A stretch of 6,020 bases of DNA from the NCBI GenBank assembly GCA_025935475.1, contig JAICVE010000183.1, positions 1 to 6,020 of the forward strand, written 5' to 3'. A program made the translations under genes and the position numbers. This document shows, piece after piece, positions 1-4,989 of the stretch (positions are counted from its first letter, which is position 1; each line of letters starts with the position of its first letter). Source of the stretch: Nitrospira sp. (GTDB lineage: Bacteria > Nitrospirota > Nitrospiria > Nitrospirales > Nitrospiraceae). The notes under the pieces are model-generated. The model was not told the DNA's origin. It made no database searches and saw nothing but the letters and a program-made list of their open reading frames with translations.

Positions 1-764
1 CCATCAATGAACTGCAACTCCAAAACGCAAAGATCGACTACGTCCACTCGGCTGCGACGAAGCCCAAAGAGGTTCAACGGGTCAAAAAAGTCGCCGAGAA
101 GGCGAAAGAAGCGAATCAAGACTCGACGGTGCGGCTCAAGGTCGAGCACGGCAAAATCCTGAACAGCGAAGTGGGCTTCGTCAACCAGTCGACCGACCCC
201 GACTACCGAGTGTTCATCACCGACATGAATATGGACGTGAATAATCTCGGCAATCGTCTAGAGGAGGGGACCGGCATCGTCAAGCTCACGGGCAAGTTCA
301 TGGGCAGCGGTTCCACCGAGGTGTACGGCGCGTTCCGGCCGGAAAAACCGAAGCCGGATTTCGACATGAAGGTAAAAATCGTCAAGACGAAGGTTGCCGC
401 TTTCAATGACGTGCTCAGGGCCTATGGGGACATGGACACGCATCAGGGCGTGTTCGCCTTTTTCAGTGATCTGTCGGTCAAGAACGATGAGATCAGGGGG
501 TACGTCAAACCGCTGCTGAAGGACGTCGAGGTCTACGATCCGGAGCAGGACAAGGATAAGTCGTTAACGAAAAAGCTCTACGAGGCCGTGGTGGGCGGTG
601 TGCTGGGCCTCTTGGAAAACAAGGCGCGTCACGAAGCCGCGACGATCACCGACATGTCTGGTCCGGTGGAAAATCCGAATGCCAATACCTGGCAGATCGT
701 CGAAAAGTTAGTGCAAAACGCGTTTTTCAAGGCGATTTTGCCGGGGTTTGAACGAGTAGGGTGA
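1..764 (+). CDS. DUF748 / AsmA-like family protein, C-terminal part (5' truncated)
   Basis: The frame is open from base 3 with no stop up to the TGA at 762-764, so this is the last 253 residues of a gene that begins before the window. The GTG at 129 is internal and not a credible start. The sequence begins with a lysine-rich stretch, then has beta-rich segments with the pattern VYGAFRPEKPKPDFD (about residues 102-116 of the fragment), FNDVLRAYGDMD and GVFAFFSDL. It continues with KPLLKDVEVYDPEQDKDKSL and a closing SGPVENPNANTW motif. I recognise this as the C-terminal end typical of DUF748 proteins, which belong to the AsmA-like group of large envelope proteins thought to span or line the periplasm. 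Its specific role is unknown, and family-level function (envelope or lipid homeostasis) is inference. The stop is one base before the next ATG, which suggests translational coupling. Family assignment is fairly sure; function is not. Confidence 0.85.
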   Translation, partial: INELQLQNAKIDYVHSAATKPKEVQRVKKVAEKAKEANQDSTVRLKVEHGKILNSEVGFVNQSTDPDYRVFITDMNMDVNNLGNRLEEGTGIVKLTGKFMGSGSTEVYGAFRPEKPKPDFDMKVKIVKTKVAAFNDVLRAYGDMDTHQGVFAFFSDLSVKNDEIRGYVKPLLKDVEVYDPEQDKDKSLTKKLYEAVVGGVLGLLENKARHEAATITDMSGPVENPNANTWQIVEKLVQNAFFKAILPGFERVG

Positions 765-765
765 T

Positions 766-1671
766 ATGAGCGTCTCCAATCCATGGAACCTGGGCGGCCT
801 GACTCTTACGGAGTTGGGACGGCGGCTGTGGGATGAAAGTCAGAAAGACGAACTGTTGGGGCGCGCCGCCCAACTGTCCTACTATGCGCTCCTGGCGCTC
901 TTTCCCGCGTTGATTTTTTTGACTGCCTTGATGGGACTCTTCTCGGTCCAGAGCTTCATGCCCGAGCTGATGAGCTACCTGCGCAATGTGCTTCCGGCTG
1001 ACGCCTTGTCGATGGTGCAACGGTTCCTGACCCAGGTTTCCGAGGGGAGCGGAGCAAACATCCTCTCGCTGGGCGCGCTCGGGGCCCTCTGGGCATCCTC
1101 GAGCGGCGTGACCGCCATCATGGACGCGCTGAACGTCGTATTCGGTGTGAAGGAGGACCGGCGTCCATTTTGGCGCGTGCGATTGACGGCGATTGTTCTG
1201 ACAACCGGCCTTGCGGGTTTTGTGATCATGTCCTTGGCGCTCGTGCTCTACGGCCCGACGATCGGTCGATGGAGCGCGGATCTGATGGGCTTCGATGTCG
1301 TTTTCACCTGGATCTGGAATGTGCTGCAGTGGCCGGTCATTGCCACGCTGATGCTCATCGTCGTCGCCGCGATCTATCACATTTGCCCCGACCGCCGGCA
1401 CAAACGCTGGCGCTGGGTCACCCCGGGATCGGTGTTTGCCGTGCTCATGTGGCTGCTGGTGTCGCTGGGCTTCAAAGCCTATGTCGACAATTTCGGCGAC
1501 TACAACAAGGTCTACGGTTCCATTGCGGGCGTCATCGTGTTGATGCTCTGGTTCTATTGGAGTGGGATGGTGTTGCTGCTGGGGGGAGAGATCAACGCGG
1601 AAATCGAAAAGGCGGCAGCCGAGGGCAAGGCCGCCGCCGGCGAGGCGAGGCGGACCAAGCAGGCTGCGTGA
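766..1671 (+). CDS. YihY/virulence factor BrkB family inner-membrane protein
   Basis: This is a 301-residue integral membrane protein of the YihY/BrkB family (formerly mislabelled RNase BN). About six hydrophobic segments are visible, near residues 35-60, 97-117, 139-163, 180-206, 218-237 and 249-273. Family hallmarks are the N-terminal RAAQLSYYALLALFPALIFL, the WASSSGVTAIMDALN segment after the second hydrophobic stretch, the HICPDRR loop and the closing YGSIAGVIVLMLWFYWSG...GGEINAEIE. Length fits the family (about 280-330 residues). The tail after residue 280 is Ala/Lys-rich and probably cytoplasmic. The ATG lies one base after the upstream stop with only a weak AGGG (758-761) before it, so coupling to the upstream gene is likely. 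The molecular activity of the family is unsettled; proposals include transport. A long antisense frame (727-1674) covers this gene but looks like a codon-bias shadow. Confidence 0.93.
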   Translation: MSVSNPWNLGGLTLTELGRRLWDESQKDELLGRAAQLSYYALLALFPALIFLTALMGLFSVQSFMPELMSYLRNVLPADALSMVQRFLTQVSEGSGANILSLGALGALWASSSGVTAIMDALNVVFGVKEDRRPFWRVRLTAIVLTTGLAGFVIMSLALVLYGPTIGRWSADLMGFDVVFTWIWNVLQWPVIATLMLIVVAAIYHICPDRRHKRWRWVTPGSVFAVLMWLLVSLGFKAYVDNFGDYNKVYGSIAGVIVLMLWFYWSGMVLLLGGEINAEIEKAAAEGKAAAGEARRTKQAA

Positions 1672-1697
1672 CATGAATTGTCCGAACAGAGAATAGC

Positions 1698-1702
1698 GAG
1701 GA
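1698..1702 (+). promoter_or_regulatory. Ribosome binding site of ku
   Basis: GAGGA sits four bases before the ATG at 1707, inside the 35-base gap after the YihY-family gene. It supports the chosen start, which also gives the MPRTLWKGAISFGLV beginning expected of bacterial Ku. Confidence 0.6.
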
Positions 1703-1706
1703 TCCT

Positions 1707-2573
1707 ATGCCGCGTACCCTCTGGAAAGGTGCCATCAGTTTCGGACTGGTCCATATTCCGGTCGGACTCTATTCTGCCGAAAAACGGAACAGTTTCGATC
1801 TCACGATGTTGGACCGTCGCTCTATGAAACCCGTTGGGTTCAAGCGGTACAACAAGGAAACGGGAGAGGATGTCACGTGGAACGACATTGTCAAAGGATA
1901 CGAATACGAGAAAGGCCGCTATGTGGTGTTGACGGACGAGGACTTCAAACGCGCCAATGTCGAAGCCACTCAAACCGTCGATATTCTCAGCTTCGTGGAG
2001 CAGGACCAAATCGGATCCATGTACTACGAAACGCCGTACTACCTCGCGCCCGACAAGCGGGGACACAAAGGCTATGCGCTTTTGCGTGAAACGCTGAAGC
2101 AGACGGGCAAGGTCGGCATCGCCAACGTCGTCATTCGCACGCGGCAGTACGTGGCCGCTCTCATTCCATATAATGACGTCATCTTGATGAATACGCTCCG
2201 GTACGCGAGCGAGTTGCGGGATACCGATGATCTCGAGGTGCCCTCGAGCAATCTCAAATCAGTCGGAGTGAGTCCCCGGGAAGTGGAGATGGCGCGACGG
2301 CTCGTGGAAGGCATGCGCGCGGCGTGGAAACCTCAAGAACATCGGGATACCTATCATGAAGATCTGCTAGCGTTGATCGAGAAACGTGTGCGTGCCGGTC
2401 AGACGGAGGTCGTGACGGAGCCCTCGCAGGACGAAGAGAAGCGACCTGCCAAGGGCGAGGTCATCGATTTGATGGCGCTGCTGAAAAAGAGCGTGGAGGT
2501 CAAAGGCAAAGTGCGCAGACCTCAGGCGCCGGCCAAGGCTCGTGGCCGTAAGTCGGGCCGCAAAGCCGCCTGA
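1707..2573 (+). CDS. ku: Bacterial Ku, DNA end-binding protein of non-homologous end joining
   Basis: This is a 288-residue Ku homologue. In the family, a homodimer forms a ring that threads onto double-strand break ends and recruits the LigD ligase. Seen here: the N-terminal RTLWKGAISFGLVHIPVGLY (residues 3-22), the beta-barrel/bridge region including VDILSFVE (91-98) and YYETPYYLAPDKRGHKGYAL (106-125), and the core end GVSPREVEMARRLVEGM (187-203). A C-terminal VIDLMALLKKSVE (252-264) resembles the region that contacts LigD in other Ku proteins. A Lys/Arg-rich tail (265-288) may add DNA affinity. Length is normal for bacterial Ku. The region around residues 31-56 (LTMLDRRSMKPVGFKRYNKETGEDV) lacks the cysteine pairs some Ku proteins carry there. 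The topoisomerase IB gene starts eight bases after the stop. LigD is not in the window and must be sought elsewhere in the genome. Confidence 0.96.
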   Translation: MPRTLWKGAISFGLVHIPVGLYSAEKRNSFDLTMLDRRSMKPVGFKRYNKETGEDVTWNDIVKGYEYEKGRYVVLTDEDFKRANVEATQTVDILSFVEQDQIGSMYYETPYYLAPDKRGHKGYALLRETLKQTGKVGIANVVIRTRQYVAALIPYNDVILMNTLRYASELRDTDDLEVPSSNLKSVGVSPREVEMARRLVEGMRAAWKPQEHRDTYHEDLLALIEKRVRAGQTEVVTEPSQDEEKRPAKGEVIDLMALLKKSVEVKGKVRRPQAPAKARGRKSGRKAA

Positions 2574-2581
2574 TCACGCAC

Positions 2582-3682
2582 ATGAAACCTCGTCCTCATT
2601 CCTCACCGCCCCCTACCGCCGATGGCAAATCGGCAGCTCGTTCTGCCGGCCTACGATACGTCGACGATCGACGACCTGGGATCACCCGTACCATACGGCG
2701 AACACGCGTGAGCTATCGGGGGCCGGATGGGCGCGTGATTCGGGACGGGGAAACACTGACACGCATCCGCTCGCTGGCCGTCCCGCCAGCCTGGCGCAAT
2801 GTTTGGATCTGTCCTGATCCGGAAGGGCATGTGCAGGCGACGGGCCGGGATGCGAGAAACCGCAAACAGTACCGGTATCATCCGCGCTGGCGCGAAGTGC
2901 GCGACGGCAACAAGTACGGACGCATGATTGCTTTCGGTCGCGCGCTTCCTCTCATCCGGAAACGGATCGAGCAGGATCTGGCGCGTCCCGGTCTGTCGCG
3001 CGAAAAAATTCTCGCGACCGTCGTGCGCTTGTTGGAAGTGACGCTGATCCGCGTCGGCAATGAGGAGTACGCCAAACACAACGAGTCGTTCGGTCTTGCC
3101 ACCATGCGCGATCGCCACGTGCGGGTGAACGGTTCGTCGCTCCGTTTCCAATTCCGCGGCAAGAGCGGGATTCTCCACGCGGTCGATCTGGAAGACCGCC
3201 GGCTGGCCCGCATCGTTCGGCAGAGTCGGGATCTGCCCGGCTTCGAACTGTTTCAATACATCGATGAGAACGGCGAGCGGCGTTCGATCGACGCGGCGGA
3301 GGTCAATGCCTATCTCAAATCGATCGCCGGCGACGAGTTCACTGCCAAGGATTTTCGAACCTGGGCTGGCACCGTGCTGGCGGCTCGGGCCCTCCACGAA
3401 GTGGCGGCGTTCGATTCACAGGCGCAAGCGAAACGCAACGTGTTGCGAGCCGTTGAGGCGGTGGCAAAGCGTCTTGGGAATACGAGAGCCGTGTGCCGGA
3501 AGTGTTATATCCACCCGGAAGTCGTGAATGCCTACCTCGACGGAACACTCGCCGCCACGCTCAATCGAAAAGCGGGGCGGGAGCTCCGCTCGCGCTTGCG
3601 GGACCTGTCGCCGGAGGAAGCGGCCGTATTGGCGTTGCTTCACCGCGGATTTGAGCAGGACGCCCGCTTGGCGGCGGCTTGA
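2582..3682 (+). CDS. DNA topoisomerase IB (poxvirus/eukaryote type)
   Basis: This 366-residue enzyme relaxes supercoiled DNA by nicking one strand through a 3'-phosphotyrosyl link, without ATP or metal. The N-terminal domain is recognised by AGLRYVDDRRPGITR (22-36), PPAWRNVWICPDPEGHVQATG (68-88) and QYRYHPRWREVRD (96-108). The catalytic domain holds the expected residues: Arg157 in LIRVGNEEY, Lys194 in FRGKSG, Arg259 in DFRTW, Asn300 in RLGNTRAVC and the nucleophile Tyr309 in CYIHPEVV. Spacing agrees with my memory of the Deinococcus radiodurans enzyme (137, 174, 239, 280, 289) with a constant shift of 20. That enzyme also uses Asn where vaccinia has His. The ATG at 2582 is eight bases after the ku stop, with no clear Shine-Dalgarno site, so coupled translation is likely. 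The first 20 or so residues are low-complexity and poorly conserved in the family, so a slightly different start is possible. The protein looks complete and active. Confidence 0.95.
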   Translation: MKPRPHSSPPPTADGKSAARSAGLRYVDDRRPGITRTIRRTRVSYRGPDGRVIRDGETLTRIRSLAVPPAWRNVWICPDPEGHVQATGRDARNRKQYRYHPRWREVRDGNKYGRMIAFGRALPLIRKRIEQDLARPGLSREKILATVVRLLEVTLIRVGNEEYAKHNESFGLATMRDRHVRVNGSSLRFQFRGKSGILHAVDLEDRRLARIVRQSRDLPGFELFQYIDENGERRSIDAAEVNAYLKSIAGDEFTAKDFRTWAGTVLAARALHEVAAFDSQAQAKRNVLRAVEAVAKRLGNTRAVCRKCYIHPEVVNAYLDGTLAATLNRKAGRELRSRLRDLSPEEAAVLALLHRGFEQDARLAAA

Positions 3683-3700
3683 AGAGGCGCCCGGCGCGCG

Positions 3701-4693
3701 ATGCCATCCACCTGCTGCTCCATGGCCGTGCTCGCCTCACTGCTTCTTAGCGCCTGTGCGTCCACCTTGCCGCCTGGGAAAGCGACCCACATGTTTGACC
3801 GTCACTGTCTCCCTGCTTCAATGGAGCTGCGCCGGATGCCTCTTGGCGAGATCGATAGACCGGTCTCTTCCAAGCCCTCGGCGGAACGGGACGCAGCGGC
3901 CAAACTGTATTCCACCATCGCCGTTCATACCGCGGAGGTCATGAACCTTTTGCCGCTGCTGAATCGACTGGCCCGGCTGGAAACCGAACAAGCGCCTCTT
4001 GCGGACATCGAGCGCGCGCGCAGAAAATTGACGACGCACCTGCAACTGGCAAATCTTGAGGTATCGAGTATCGTCGCCGAGATCGAGTGCGAAGTTCAAC
4101 GAGCAGACGAGGTTCAGGATCGGCTGAAACACGTGCAGACGACACGGACGACGACGCAGACAATCCTTGGCGTGATCTTCGGAGGCTTGGCCAACATTTT
4201 ATCGGGCGGCATCAGCATAGCGACGCGGGCTGGAGATGCGGCCAACATCGCCTCGGTGGCGGGCGGGACCTTGGAAGTGCTGTTTGGCACGTCCGCCAAT
4301 TTCACGAAGGTGCGGCAGGAATTCAACCATCCGCACAATCACCTCCAGGCTTTCTGGGATGGCGAAGAAAAACAGCGAGAGTTTTTTCCCCCCGGTGTCT
4401 GGCGGTTTCTGACGGACCCCGATATCCGCGATGTCGAAGGGCACAGCCTGCGAGATGTGCTCGTTGAGACGTGGAATGAACAGGGGCGGCTGGGTGATCC
4501 AGGATCCCAGGAAGAGCAACGCCGTAAGGCGCTCTTGTTCGGAGACGGCGGACTCTACGATAGCGACGATTTACATGTCAGAGAAGCGATGCTGCAACAG
4601 TTGGAATCCAGCATCCAACTCATGCACCAGGATCTGGAAACGCTGTTGCGTGAAGTATTGCTCCGCCAGGCGTTGGAAGAGGATCGCGTCTAA
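3701..4693 (+). CDS. Putative lipoprotein of unknown function with a glycine-rich hydrophobic core
   Basis: I do not recognise this 330-residue protein. The N-terminus reads MPSTCCSMAVLASLLLSAC, and LSAC (16-19) is a good lipobox, so Cys19 would be acylated after cleavage by signal peptidase II. The n-region has no Lys or Arg, which is unusual. A start at Met8 (base 3722) would also keep the lipobox. Residues 60-150 are charged and heptad-like, suggesting helices or coiled coil. Residues 154-197 are hydrophobic and Gly/Ala-rich (TILGVIFGGLANILSGGISI at 154-173, then VAGGTLEVLFG at 186-196), looking like a membrane-active hairpin or packed helical core. The rest is acidic and hydrophilic and ends in a helix (292-328) with regular leucines. 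The TopIB stop at 3680-3682 lies in the same frame and closes off earlier starts; none of the six codons between it and 3701 is a start codon. AGAGG at 3683-3687 is a distant Shine-Dalgarno candidate (13-base spacing). The 18-base gap suggests the same operon. Lipoprotein status is inferred. Confidence 0.78.
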   Translation: MPSTCCSMAVLASLLLSACASTLPPGKATHMFDRHCLPASMELRRMPLGEIDRPVSSKPSAERDAAAKLYSTIAVHTAEVMNLLPLLNRLARLETEQAPLADIERARRKLTTHLQLANLEVSSIVAEIECEVQRADEVQDRLKHVQTTRTTTQTILGVIFGGLANILSGGISIATRAGDAANIASVAGGTLEVLFGTSANFTKVRQEFNHPHNHLQAFWDGEEKQREFFPPGVWRFLTDPDIRDVEGHSLRDVLVETWNEQGRLGDPGSQEEQRRKALLFGDGGLYDSDDLHVREAMLQQLESSIQLMHQDLETLLREVLLRQALEEDRV

Positions 4694-4695
4694 GA

Positions 4696-4716
4696 ACCGG
4701 ATACCTCTTATTCGGT
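4696..4716 (+). terminator. Stem-loop just after the lipoprotein stop, weak terminator candidate
   Basis: ACCGGAT (4696-4702) pairs with ATTCGGT (4710-4716) through seven pairs including one G-U, around a seven-base loop whose ends (A4703-T4709) can also pair. It starts two bases after the TAA of the lipoprotein gene, where a terminator is expected. No run of T follows, so it is not a classic intrinsic terminator. It could instead protect the 3' end of the transcript. Confidence 0.3.
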
Positions 4717-4748
4717 AGCATATCTCGGTGGAGCAAGCGGAGGGTTTT

Positions 4749-4764
4749 CTAGGGCTATCGCTAG
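4749..4764. repeat. Near-palindromic 16-mer, copy 1 (possible operator)
   Basis: CTAGGGCTATCGCTAG matches the 16-mer at 4887-4902 at 14 of 16 positions, with compensating C/G changes at positions 7 and 12. Its dyad symmetry is weaker (12 of 16) but keeps the CTAG ends. It could be a binding site for a dimeric regulator. The regulator is unknown. Confidence 0.4.
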
Positions 4765-4792
4765 GTATGTCCGGCAGTGGCCTCGAAAGCTT

Positions 4793-4817
4793 GCAGGACG
4801 AAAACGCTTCGTTCTGC
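4793..4817. other. 10-bp stem-loop that competes with a second pairing
   Basis: GCAGGACGAA (4793-4802) pairs with TTCGTTCTGC (4808-4817) over ten positions, one of them G-U, around the loop AACGC. The right arm overlaps another inverted repeat, CCGGCAG (4771-4777) with CTGCCGG (4814-4820). Only one of the two can form in an RNA at a time. No T-tract follows on either strand, so a terminator role is not supported. Confidence 0.4.
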
Positions 4818-4886
4818 CGGTCAAAGCGTGTTCCTGGGCCCGAAAAAACGACAGATTAGGAGCGTCCTCGGGCACGGCTTGTCAAG

Positions 4887-4902
4887 CTAGGGGTATCCCT
4901 AG
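4887..4902. repeat. Near-palindromic 16-mer, copy 2 (possible operator or hairpin)
   Basis: CTAGGGGTATCCCTAG is symmetric at 14 of 16 positions: six perfect pairs (4887-4892 with 4897-4902) around GTAT, extendable by a G-T and an A-T pair to 4885-4904. It lies 88 bases before the downstream start codon and 138 bases after the related copy at 4749. A second small stem-loop (4906-4919) follows at once. An operator or an RNA hairpin are both possible. Confidence 0.5.
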
Positions 4903-4978
4903 TTCGCAAGGCTTCTTGCCTCGATGTACGTTGTTTCGGTTTATATCCACCAGCTTCCTCAGCGGGCTTTTCCTCCCC

Positions 4979-4983
4979 GGAGG
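4979..4983 (+). promoter_or_regulatory. Strong Shine-Dalgarno site of the poly-HAMP gene
   Basis: GGAGG with a six-base spacer to the ATG at 4990 fixes the start of the downstream gene. The preceding CCTC (4972-4975) can pair with GAGG (4980-4983) around a CCCG loop, which could mask the site. Confidence 0.8.
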
Positions 4984-4989
4984 CATACG

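Larger units (their letters stand above)
4694..4989. other. Intergenic regulatory region with several inverted repeats
   Basis: These 296 bases separate the lipoprotein gene from the poly-HAMP gene. I see no convincing gene on either strand. Minus-strand frames that enter here continue into the downstream coding region and look like shadows. The stretch contains a stem-loop at 4696-4716, the related 16-mers at 4749-4764 and 4887-4902, overlapping hairpins at 4771-4820, a small stem-loop at 4906-4919 (GCAAG/CTTGC around GCTT) and a ribosome binding site at 4979-4983. No confident sigma-70 promoter is visible; the AT-rich TTTATATCC near 4940-4948 is the most promoter-like patch. The region probably carries the end of the upstream unit and the control sequences of the downstream gene. 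Confidence 0.7.

Noticed and set aside
129..131. GTG as the start of the first gene
   Set aside because: The frame is open back to base 3 with family-like lysine-rich sequence, so this is an internal valine of a truncated gene.
727..1674. 315-residue open frame on the minus strand opposite the YihY-family gene
   Set aside because: It lies entirely over a well-supported membrane protein. Its product is rich in His, Gln, Arg and Pro with no domain pattern, as expected from an antisense frame of GC-rich coding DNA.
2651..3397. 248-residue open frame on the minus strand opposite topoisomerase IB
   Set aside because: The + strand carries all catalytic residues of TopIB. The antisense product has no recognisable features.
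4887..4919. Two consecutive stem-loops as a rho-independent terminator
   Set aside because: Neither stem is followed by a T-run, and they lie close before the next gene. An operator or leader structure is more plausible.
4916..4947. Possible sigma-70 promoter: TTGCCT with TATATC
   Set aside because: The spacer is 20 bases and both boxes match consensus only partly. It is not good enough to annotate, although some promoter in this spacer is likely.
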